Source: Phyllobacterium brassicacearum
GTDB lineage: Bacteria; Pseudomonadota; Alphaproteobacteria; Rhizobiales; Rhizobiaceae
Direction of reading: 5' to 3'
Assembly: GCF_003010955.1 (NCBI RefSeq)
Contig: NZ_PGGO01000003.1
Span: 186,001 to 250,000, forward strand
Length of the DNA: 64,000 nt
Below are positions 8,036-15,364 of the stretch, piece after piece (positions within the stretch are counted from its first letter, which is position 1; each line of letters opens with the position of its first letter). The translations under genes and the position numbers were made by a program. Below the pieces are notes generated by a model. The model did not search any database, was not told the origin of the DNA, and saw only the letters and a program-made list of their open reading frames with translations.

Positions 8036-10120
8036 GTGAACGCACCCGTCAAAGCACCAGAGGCATCGGCAAAGGAAGCGCTCGTTCTCTTCATGCCCTC
8101 GGGTAAGCGCGGACGTTTTGCTGTTGGTACGCCGGTCTTGGAAGCAGCCCGTACGCTTGGTGTCTATGTCGAAAGCGTCTGTGGCGGCCGTGCTACCTGT
8201 GGACGCTGCCAGGTGGAAGTGCAGGAAGGCAGTTTTGCCAAGCACAAGATCGTCTCCTCGCTCGACCACATTTCGCACAAGGGTCCGAAGGAAGAGCGTT
8301 ATGATCGCGTGCGCGGCCTGCCCGAAGGACGCCGTCTCTCCTGTTCCGCCACGATACAAGGCGATCTCGTCGTTGATGTACCCCAGGATGTCCAGGTCAA
8401 TGCGCAGGTGGTCCGCAAAGCCGCCACCAACCGCGTTATCGAGCGCAATGCCGCCGTCCAGCTTTGCTATGTCGAGGTGGAGGAACCCGACATGCACAAA
8501 CCTCTGGGCGATCTCGACCGCCTGAAAGCCGTGCTGGAAAAAGATTGGGGCTGGAAGGACCTCCTCATCGCACCGCATCTGATTCCCCAGATTCAGGGCA
8601 TTTTGCGGAAGGGCAATTGGGGCGTGACCGCCGCCATCCACCGCGACATGGATTCCTCGCGGCCCTTTATCATCGGATTGTATCCAGGCCTGAAGAACGA
8701 AGCCTACGGCATAGCCTGCGACATTGGCTCGACAACCATCGCCATGCATCTGGTTTCGCTGCTGTCTGGTCGCATCGTTGCCTCGTCCGGCACATCAAAT
8801 CCGCAAATCCGCTTCGGCGAAGACCTGATGAGTCGCGTCTCCTATGTGATGATGAATCCCGACGGACGCGAAGCGATGACCAAGGCCGTCCGCGAGGCGG
8901 TCAACAAGTTGATCGGCAAGGTCTGCGAGGAAGGCGATGTCGACCGGCACGATATCTTCGACTGCGTCTTCGTCGGAAATCCGATCATGCATCACCTGTT
9001 CCTGGGTATCGATCCGACCGAACTCGGCCAGGCGCCGTTCGCGCTTGCCGTCTCTGGACCGCTGCAGTATTGGGCGCACGAGATCGATATCGAGGTCGCC
9101 CGCGGCGCGCGCCTCTATACTCTGCCCTGCATTGCCGGCCATGTCGGCGCCGATGCGGCTGGCGCGACGCTATCGGAGGGCCCCTACCGGCAGGACAAAA
9201 TGATGCTGCTCGTCGATGTCGGCACCAACGCCGAGATCGTGCTCGGCAACAGCACCCGAGTGGTCGCCGCTTCCTCGCCGACCGGCCCCGCCTTTGAAGG
9301 CGCCGAAATTTCGTCAGGACAACGCGCCGCCCCGGGCGCGATCGAGCGCGTGCGCATCGACCCGCAGACCCTCGAGCCGAAGTTCCGTGTCATCGGCGTC
9401 GACAAATGGTCCGACGAGGACGACTTCGGGGAAGCCGCCAAGGCCACTGGGGTCACCGGGATCTGTGGCTCGGCGATCATCGAGGTAGTCGCGGAGATGT
9501 ATCTTTCAGGCATCATATCGGAGGACGGCGTCATTGATGGCGCGATGACTGAGCGGAGTCCGCGCATCATCGCTAACGGCCGCACCTTCTCCTACCTCCT
9601 GCATGACGGCGAACCCCGCATTACCGTCACACAGAACGATATTCGTGCCATCCAACTCGCCAAGGCCGCTCTTTATGCCGGCGTAAAGCTGCTGATGGAA
9701 AAGCAGGGCGTCGAGACGGTCGACACGATTCGTTTCGCCGGCGCCTTCGGCTCCTTCATCGATCCGAAGTACGCCATGGTGCTCGGCCTCATTCCCGACT
9801 GCGAGTTGTCGGAGGTTAAGGCAGTGGGCAATGCCGCCGGCACGGGCGCGCTTATGGCGCTGCTCAACCGCACTCATCGTCGCGAGATAGAAAGAGAAGT
9901 TGCCCGTATCGAGAAGATCGAGACTGCACTGGAGCCGAACTTCCAGCAGATCTTCATAAATGCAATGGCGCTGCCCAACAAGATCGACCCCTTCCCAAAA
10001 CTGTCACAGGCCGTCACCTTGCCGCCGCGCAAGAATGTCAGCGAGGATGGCGTTGCCGGCGACGCGACACCGCGGCGGCGGTCGCGCGAAGACCGCGCAG
10101 CACGGCGTAACCGCGAATAG
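8036..10120 (+). CDS. RACo-like ferredoxin/ASKHA corrinoid-reactivating protein (DUF4445)
   Basis: 694 residues. The N-terminus carries a plant-type 2Fe-2S domain with VCGGRATCGRCQVEV and a further Cys downstream in RLSCSA; the rest is a DUF4445/ASKHA ATPase-like domain with phosphate-loop-like ACDIGSTTIAMHL and LLVDVGTNAEIVL. RACo-type proteins use ATP to reduce inactive cob(II)amide to cob(I)amide on corrinoid proteins, which an aerobe would need often. The GTG at 8036 is chosen because GGAG lies 9 bases upstream. The C-terminus is Arg-rich (RRRSREDRAARRNRE). It closes the methyl-transfer operon that starts at 5789. Confidence 0.92.
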   Translation: MNAPVKAPEASAKEALVLFMPSGKRGRFAVGTPVLEAARTLGVYVESVCGGRATCGRCQVEVQEGSFAKHKIVSSLDHISHKGPKEERYDRVRGLPEGRRLSCSATIQGDLVVDVPQDVQVNAQVVRKAATNRVIERNAAVQLCYVEVEEPDMHKPLGDLDRLKAVLEKDWGWKDLLIAPHLIPQIQGILRKGNWGVTAAIHRDMDSSRPFIIGLYPGLKNEAYGIACDIGSTTIAMHLVSLLSGRIVASSGTSNPQIRFGEDLMSRVSYVMMNPDGREAMTKAVREAVNKLIGKVCEEGDVDRHDIFDCVFVGNPIMHHLFLGIDPTELGQAPFALAVSGPLQYWAHEIDIEVARGARLYTLPCIAGHVGADAAGATLSEGPYRQDKMMLLVDVGTNAEIVLGNSTRVVAASSPTGPAFEGAEISSGQRAAPGAIERVRIDPQTLEPKFRVIGVDKWSDEDDFGEAAKATGVTGICGSAIIEVVAEMYLSGIISEDGVIDGAMTERSPRIIANGRTFSYLLHDGEPRITVTQNDIRAIQLAKAALYAGVKLLMEKQGVETVDTIRFAGAFGSFIDPKYAMVLGLIPDCELSEVKAVGNAAGTGALMALLNRTHRREIEREVARIEKIETALEPNFQQIFINAMALPNKIDPFPKLSQAVTLPPRKNVSEDGVAGDATPRRRSREDRAARRNRE

Positions 10121-10182
10121 CTTTGTCCAGCAGTCAATTTCCGCTATCAAACATCCATGATTGATTCCGGAAGTAGCTTGCC

Positions 10183-11097
10183 ATGATAGCCTGCTTTGAC
10201 ATCGGCGGATCCGCCATCAAGGGCGCAATTGCCCATTCGCCCGAAGATATAAGGCCACTGCCCAAGGTCCAGACGCCCTTGCACGACTTCGATGCTTTCG
10301 CTGGCGCTATAGAAAAGATTGCCGCTGACGGCGGCGCGGACCAGGCAAGCCTCATTTCAATTTCGATCGCCGGCGTCGTTGATGCCGATACGGGCAAGAT
10401 CACCTGCGCCAATATTCCGTGCATCCATGGTCGTAAGCTTGTCGATGATTTAAGTGAGAAGCTGCACCGCCCCGTGCTGGTTGCCAACGATGCCGATTGC
10501 TTTGCTTTGTCAGAGGCTGTCGTTGGTGCAGGTCGTGGCCATCGCGTCGTCTTTGGTGTCATTCTCGGTACCGGAGTCGGCGGCGGCATTGTCATTAATG
10601 GCAAAATCCACGAAGGAGCTGGCGGCTTCGCGGGCGAATGGGGGCACGGACCGGTATCGGCCACCCTCGCCGGCAATCCGCCGGTGGCAATTCCGCGCCT
10701 TGCCTGCGGCTGCGGCCAGATCGGTTGCATAGACGCCATCGGCGCCGCCCGCGGCATGGAGAAACTGCACGCCCATCTGCACGGTGTGAATTTGCCGAGC
10801 ACGGAGATCATCGAGCGATGGAACGCCGGCGATACCGCGGCGGAGCGAACTGTTGATTGCTACATCGACATCGTCAGCGGGCCCCTTGCGATGACAATCA
10901 ATGTGGTTGGTGCATCGATCGTGCCGGTTGGTGGCGGGTTGGCCAATTCCGTGCCGCTCATCCAACGACTGGATGAAGCGGTCAGGTCGCGTATCCTGCG
11001 CAAAACCGACAAACCGTTGGTCGTGCCGGCAGAACTCAAAATCGAACCGGGCCTGATCGGCGCTGGCGTCCTTGGATTGATGGAAGTCGCGAAATGA
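10183..11097 (+). CDS. ROK-family sugar kinase
   Basis: 304 residues with the ROK layout: N-terminal ATP-binding CFDIGGSAIKGA, LVANDADCFALSE with the likely catalytic Asp, ILGTGVGGGIV, and the zinc-binding CGCGQIGCID segment after GEWGH. ROK kinases of this size phosphorylate glucose, N-acetylglucosamine or N-acetylmannosamine; the exact substrate cannot be read here. Its end overlaps the start of cutC by four bases (ATGA), so the two are translationally coupled. Cytoplasmic. Confidence 0.9.
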   Translation: MIACFDIGGSAIKGAIAHSPEDIRPLPKVQTPLHDFDAFAGAIEKIAADGGADQASLISISIAGVVDADTGKITCANIPCIHGRKLVDDLSEKLHRPVLVANDADCFALSEAVVGAGRGHRVVFGVILGTGVGGGIVINGKIHEGAGGFAGEWGHGPVSATLAGNPPVAIPRLACGCGQIGCIDAIGAARGMEKLHAHLHGVNLPSTEIIERWNAGDTAAERTVDCYIDIVSGPLAMTINVVGASIVPVGGGLANSVPLIQRLDEAVRSRILRKTDKPLVVPAELKIEPGLIGAGVLGLMEVAK

Positions 11098-11822
11098 GTG
11101 TCTTGCTGGAAGTCTGCGTCGACAGTTCTGAAGGCCTGGCAGCGGCCATCAATGGCGGCGCTGATCGCGTCGAACTATGTTCAGCTCTGGAGTTGGGCGG
11201 TCTGACACCAACACCCGGATTGATCCGGCAGGCAGCCGTTTCACCAATTCCGATCTATGCGATGATCCGTCCGCGTCCGGGCAATTTCGTCTTTTCCGAA
11301 GCGGATATTGACGCGATGCTGCACGAAATCGATGCGGTGCGCAGTGCCGGTCTTGCCGGCGTAGTCCTCGGCGCCAATCTCGCCGATGGTCAGCTTGACC
11401 ACACGACTCTGGACCGGCTCATGCGTCAGTGCGACGGGCTCGGCGTCACCCTGCATCGCGCATTCGACCTTGTTCCGGATCTCACGGAAGCCGTCGAAAT
11501 CATAATCGAACTCGGATTTGAGCGCATTTTGACGTCTGGCCGGTCGTTAACCGCCTTTGCTGGCATCGACGATCTCGAACAGACCTTCGAAGTCAGCAAT
11601 GGCCGCATCAAGGTCATGCCGGGTTCAGGGATCAACATCAGCAATGCAGGGGCATTGCTCGATCGTATTCCGTTTGGTGAAATCCATTCTTCCTGTGCCT
11701 CGATCATGCCACCGGTCAGCGAAGCGGCAAGGCGGCTCGGTTTCGAGACCGCCTCGCAGAAACAGACGAGTGTGGACCTCGTCAGGGCGTTGAAGAACTA
11801 CTGCCTCAGTCGGCAGGTCTAG
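11094..11822 (+). CDS. cutC: CutC family protein
   Basis: 242 residues of the CutC TIM-barrel family, shown by LEVCVDSSEGLAAAINGGAD, RVELCSALELGGLTPT and IYAMIRPRPGNFVFSE. CutC was linked to copper homeostasis in E. coli, but the biochemical role is unproven. Coupling to an ROK kinase gene suggests a carbohydrate-related job in this group (inference). Its TAG stop overlaps the stop of the convergent LysR gene: the four bases CTAG at 11819-11822 end both genes. Confidence 0.92.
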   Translation: MSVLLEVCVDSSEGLAAAINGGADRVELCSALELGGLTPTPGLIRQAAVSPIPIYAMIRPRPGNFVFSEADIDAMLHEIDAVRSAGLAGVVLGANLADGQLDHTTLDRLMRQCDGLGVTLHRAFDLVPDLTEAVEIIIELGFERILTSGRSLTAFAGIDDLEQTFEVSNGRIKVMPGSGINISNAGALLDRIPFGEIHSSCASIMPPVSEAARRLGFETASQKQTSVDLVRALKNYCLSRQV

Positions 11823-12721
11823 AGCCTGCCGGTCCGCTCATAACCTTCAAAATAAACCCGCAAGTGCTGGGCCACCGCCTTGACGTGTGCACCAGCGTTT
11901 TTGGCAACGAGCATTCCGAGCCGCGATTCGCCGAGTGGCGGCAGACCGTGCTCAGCGCCGAGCTGTACCATATTGTCGTCCAGCAGGAATTTGGAGAAAG
12001 GCGCAACGGCGAGATCGGCAATAATGGCCGCGCGCTGGCCCATGGTATGAGCACTCATGTAAGCGACCCGGTAATCCCTGCCCGCACTTTCCAGCGCGCT
12101 GATTGCGTTGGCACGCCAGATGCATCCTTCTTCCCACATGGAAAGCGGCAGCGGATTGCGCTCATGGGCAGTACCGCACTTGGCACCGGCCCAGATGATA
12201 TCCTCCGTCATCAGGATTTCGACCTCGTCGACCTTGGCCAATGTCTCGTTCACATTGACCAGGGTGACATCCAGCCGCTGTTCGTCGAGGCGTTTACGCA
12301 GATTGTTGCTCTGGTCGATGACCACGTCGACTGTCACATCCGGATGGGACTCGGCAAATCGCTTCAGTACGAACGGCAATACACGTTCCCCGATATCATC
12401 AGGTGCGCCGAGGCGTACGACACCGGAAACGGTAGGCGCAATGAACTTGGCCACGGTCTCGCGATTAAGCGCAAGCATGCGCCGGGCATAGCCCAGGAGA
12501 ACTTCACCGCTCGGTGTCAATTTCACCGAACGCGCATCGCGCTCAAGCAGCACGTGGCCCAATGTCTCTTCCAGCTTCTTGATCTGCATGGAGACAGCTG
12601 AGGGCGTGCGGAAGACCGCGTTGGCGGCGCTCGAAAAGCTCCCTGTCTCGGCAATCATTGCGAATGTGCGCAACACATCGAGATCCAGGATCGGGAAGGG
12701 ATGATGCATGGGTGCTGACAT
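11819..12721 (-). CDS. LysR-family transcriptional regulator
   Basis: 300 residues: N-terminal winged helix-turn-helix (LRTFAMIAETGSFSSAANAVFRTPSAVSMQIKKLEE, shown here as positions 15-50) and a type 2 periplasmic-binding-like effector domain from about residue 90. The effector is unknown. It is divergent from the small DUF1127 gene at 12857, and an inverted repeat lies in the gap, so autoregulation or control of that gene is likely. The start ATG at 12721 follows a GGAG-like site. Confidence 0.92.
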   Translation of the reverse strand: MSAPMHHPFPILDLDVLRTFAMIAETGSFSSAANAVFRTPSAVSMQIKKLEETLGHVLLERDARSVKLTPSGEVLLGYARRMLALNRETVAKFIAPTVSGVVRLGAPDDIGERVLPFVLKRFAESHPDVTVDVVIDQSNNLRKRLDEQRLDVTLVNVNETLAKVDEVEILMTEDIIWAGAKCGTAHERNPLPLSMWEEGCIWRANAISALESAGRDYRVAYMSAHTMGQRAAIIADLAVAPFSKFLLDDNMVQLGAEHGLPPLGESRLGMLVAKNAGAHVKAVAQHLRVYFEGYERTGRL

Positions 12722-12747
12722 GGTGCCGTATCCTCCATCAATTTTTC

Positions 12748-12764
12748 TGAAACATAGTGTTCCA
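12748..12764. promoter_or_regulatory. Candidate LysR operator
   Basis: TGAAACA-TAG-TGTTCCA is an inverted repeat with one mismatched pair, of the T-N11-A form common for LysR regulators. It lies 27 bases before the LysR start codon in the divergent gap. Binding is inferred only from position and symmetry. Confidence 0.4.
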
Positions 12765-12856
12765 TAATTTCGTTTGATTGAACATCAACTTGAGCCGATA
12801 GTCAAGATCATGAAACGGAAGCCATTCAGATTGCCTCCGTATAAAGGGAGAGTGAA

Positions 12857-13114
12857 ATGAGCACTTGTGACGAACTTTATCAGCGGCCCCAGAGTAGCAT
12901 AACCGAACGTATCTCTACCGTTTTCGTTGATCGTACGAATCGCGTGGTGCAAGCCATTGCCCATGCTCGCGAGGTCTTCGTCCGGGAACGCCGCTTGCGG
13001 GAAACGGAAATGGCTCTTGACGGATTACCCGAAGACATCCGTTGCGACATTGGTTGGCCGGACCTTTATGAACGTCAGATCACCGAATGCAACAAGCTGA
13101 AGTCCCGGCACTGA
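12857..13114 (+). CDS. Small DUF1127-like protein
   Basis: 85 residues ending in the DUF1127-like segment ALDGLPEDIRCDIGWPDLYER (positions about 53-73), where L..L.....DIG is the usual core. DUF1127 proteins are small, often arginine-rich, cytoplasmic regulators or RNA-associated proteins in Alphaproteobacteria; some affect phosphate and carbon metabolism. An AGGGAGAG ribosome site precedes the ATG. It is divergent from the LysR gene and followed by a terminator, so it is its own transcription unit. Confidence 0.75.
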   Translation: MSTCDELYQRPQSSITERISTVFVDRTNRVVQAIAHAREVFVRERRLRETEMALDGLPEDIRCDIGWPDLYERQITECNKLKSRH

Positions 13115-13133
13115 TCATGACACAAACAACCCG

Positions 13134-13166
13134 AGGGAGCAGATAACGGCCTGTCTGCTCCCTTTA
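13134..13166 (+). terminator. Terminator after DUF1127 gene
   Basis: Nine-base-pair stem AGGGAGCAG / CTGCTCCCT (13134-13142 with 13155-13163), then a short T stretch; 20 bases after the stop codon. Confidence 0.8.
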
Positions 13167-13187
13167 TCATATGTGATGCCTGCGCTT

Positions 13188-13300
13188 TTGCGACACAGGG
13201 CCAATCCCTTCCATTTAGAATAATTCTATGGTTCTATCTGAAAAAAAGCTCCAGAGACCACGCCAGTGATTTGAAGTTGCTACTTCAGTTGCGACATGGC
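13188..13300 (+). promoter_or_regulatory. glxA-type regulator upstream region with two TTGCGACA sites
   Basis: TTGCGACA occurs at 13188-13195 (followed by CAGGGCC) and at 13289-13296 (followed by TGGCC), the second 36 bases before the start codon. The reverse complement TGTCGCAA resembles the TGTCGC core bound by Pseudomonas ArgR, a member of the same GATase-like/AraC family. This suggests autoregulation; it is untested. Confidence 0.4.
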
Positions 13301-13332
13301 CTTGAAGCAGGTTACGGGAACATAGAATCATT

Positions 13333-14331
13333 ATGGATCATGTCGGTCTCAACAAGCGCTCGTTCGTTTTTTTCCTCGTCCCCAACTTCTCGATGATCGC
13401 GTTTGCGACAGCCATTGAACCGCTGCGCATTGCCAATCGCATGCTTGGATACGAGGCCTATCGCTGGCGTCTCGCCTCGGTAGACGCCAAGCCTGTTACC
13501 GCATCCAACGGTGTAGAATGCGCCACCACATCGTCCTTGGAGGACGAGCGGCGATATCTGACCGGCGGAGAGCGACCTTCGATGGTGTTCGTCTGTTCTG
13601 GCGTCCATGTTGAAAAATTCCAGAACAAGTCCGTTTTCGCCTGGCTGCGCGAGGAGTTTAATCGCGGCGTCGCCGTAGGTGGCCTTTGCACTGGCGCGCA
13701 TATTCTTGCTGCGGCGGGCCTGCTTTCGGGGAAACGCTGCGCGATCCATTGGGAAAATCTGCCGGGCTTTGCCGAGTCGTTTCCCAAAGCTGATGTCTAT
13801 GCCGACCTCTTTGAAGTGGATGGCAACATCTACACTTGCGCCGGTGGGACGGCAGCGCTGGACATGATGCTGAAATTGATCGGTGATGATTTTGGTGAAA
13901 ATATCGTCAATCGTGTTTGCGAACAGGCATTGACCGACCGCGTACGCAGCCCGCACGACCGTCAGCGCCTGCCGCTGCGTGCACGGCTTGGCGTCCAGAA
14001 CTCCAAGGTCTTGACGATCATCGAATTGATGGAAGCTCGCCTGTCTGAACCATTGTCATTGATCGAAATCGCTGACCATGTCGGACTGTCGCGCCGCCAG
14101 ATTGAACGTCTCTTCCGTCAGGAAATGGGCCGCTCCCCTGCCCGGTACTATCTTGAAATCCGCCTTGATCGTGCCCGGCACCTGTTGATCCAATCGTCCA
14201 TGCCGATCGTGGAAGTGGCGGTTGCCTGCGGTTTTGTCTCCGCGTCGCATTTTTCCAAATGCTACCGCGAGCTTTACGGCCGTTCGCCGCAGCAGGAGCG
14301 TGCTGACCGCAAGCAGTTGGTAGCGGCCTAG
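13333..14331 (+). CDS. GlxA/GbdR-type AraC-family regulator
   Basis: 332 residues: an N-terminal DJ-1/PfpI (GATase1-like) domain (about 10-190, with GGLCTGAHILAAAGLL) and a C-terminal AraC helix-turn-helix pair (about 225-320, IADHVGLSRRQIERLFRQ and VACGFVSASHFSKCYRE). Relatives include GbdR, CdhR and ArgR, which sense betaine, carnitine or arginine metabolism. Its place between the corrinoid cluster and the dimethylglycine dehydrogenase gene makes it the best candidate for controlling betaine breakdown. The ribosome site is weak. The exact ligand cannot be read from sequence. Confidence 0.9.
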   Translation: MDHVGLNKRSFVFFLVPNFSMIAFATAIEPLRIANRMLGYEAYRWRLASVDAKPVTASNGVECATTSSLEDERRYLTGGERPSMVFVCSGVHVEKFQNKSVFAWLREEFNRGVAVGGLCTGAHILAAAGLLSGKRCAIHWENLPGFAESFPKADVYADLFEVDGNIYTCAGGTAALDMMLKLIGDDFGENIVNRVCEQALTDRVRSPHDRQRLPLRARLGVQNSKVLTIIELMEARLSEPLSLIEIADHVGLSRRQIERLFRQEMGRSPARYYLEIRLDRARHLLIQSSMPIVEVAVACGFVSASHFSKCYRELYGRSPQQERADRKQLVAA

Positions 14332-14373
14332 AACGTTTGAAAATTCAGCCTGATGCGCCAGATGGTGTGTCTC

Positions 14374-15225
14374 TTAGCGGGATTCCCAATCCTGCATCCG
14401 CCGCTGCCATATCCGCTCCCCGGATAGGCAATCATACATTAGTTTGTCCTGGGCAAGAATGACGGGCAGGTTGCCCTGCTGTGTCCAATCTGCCCTTTGT
14501 ATGGGTGGCGTAATGCCGGCAAGCTCCAGGACAAGTTTTCGGCGCACAGCTTCCGGAAATTGATCCCAGGTATTGACCGGAATCATGAATGCTCCAGGCC
14601 CGCCGATAACGCAGTTGCTGTAGTAAACATCGAGGTCCTTTACCGCCCAATCGGAATAGAAATCGCCACGGGTCATCAGCGGCAAGCCGTTGACGGTAAT
14701 CCCCTTTGCCAGTGCCTGGTCACGAGCCTCCGCAACCGGGCGGCCATTGTTGTTCGCGCCATCGCCAGAAACATCAATGACCTTTCGCATTCCCTTGAAG
14801 CCGTTATTGTCGAATAAGGTACTGCTGAAATCGATGGCTCCAGAGATTGAAGTTCGGCTTTGTGTCGATGGGATGGGCTGATCCAGTGCCGCAGCAAATT
14901 TTTCCGCTGACTCGGCGCCGTCTACCAGTGTCCAAGGGACAATCGTGCGTTGCAGCGTCGATCCTGCCCATTCCACATAGGTGATAGCGACACGCCCATG
15001 GACGCCGTCGCGAATGGCATCGATCACATCCTTGCGGCGGAAAGCGGCAATGTACCCCTCCCGCTGGATTTTCTGCTCGAATGGCTCCATGGAGCGCGAC
15101 GCATCGACCGCAAGGACAAGTTCAACGTCGACATCGGTTTCGGCTGTTTGGGCATGCGTGGGAAAACTGGCCAACAGCGCCGCCAGTGTTAGAAAACTGC
15201 TGAGAGCCTTCCTTCGCGATGACAT
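14374..15225 (-). CDS. DUF1194 secreted VWA-domain protein
   Basis: 283 residues with a signal peptide (hydrophobic stretch to about residue 25, AHAQ-type cleavage site) and a von Willebrand A-like domain: the MIDAS motif appears as VDASRSM near residue 41, with DVSGDGANNNG later. This matches DUF1194, a periplasmic family of unknown function common in Rhizobiales. It is convergent with the GlxA-type gene and downstream of the dimethylglycine dehydrogenase terminator, so it is probably transcribed alone. Confidence 0.88.
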   Translation of the reverse strand: MSSRRKALSSFLTLAALLASFPTHAQTAETDVDVELVLAVDASRSMEPFEQKIQREGYIAAFRRKDVIDAIRDGVHGRVAITYVEWAGSTLQRTIVPWTLVDGAESAEKFAAALDQPIPSTQSRTSISGAIDFSSTLFDNNGFKGMRKVIDVSGDGANNNGRPVAEARDQALAKGITVNGLPLMTRGDFYSDWAVKDLDVYYSNCVIGGPGAFMIPVNTWDQFPEAVRRKLVLELAGITPPIQRADWTQQGNLPVILAQDKLMYDCLSGERIWQRRMQDWESR

Positions 15226-15311
15226 GGACTAAAGTCTAACTCAAATTGCCAAAACGCAAAGCAACTTCGATCTTGTTCACATTCTGTTGAACAGCGGACA
15301 AATAAATAAAC

Positions 15312-15333
15312 ACAGCGCCCTTTCAGGCGCTGT
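15312..15333 (-). terminator. Terminator after dimethylglycine dehydrogenase gene
   Basis: Eight-base-pair stem ACAGCGCC / GGCGCTGT with a 6-base loop; read on the minus strand it is followed by a T-rich stretch (GTTTATTTATTT). It lies 32 bases beyond the stop at 15365. Confidence 0.75.
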
Positions 15334-15364
15334 CTTCAAGTCAGCCCGAAGAATGGAACAGAAT

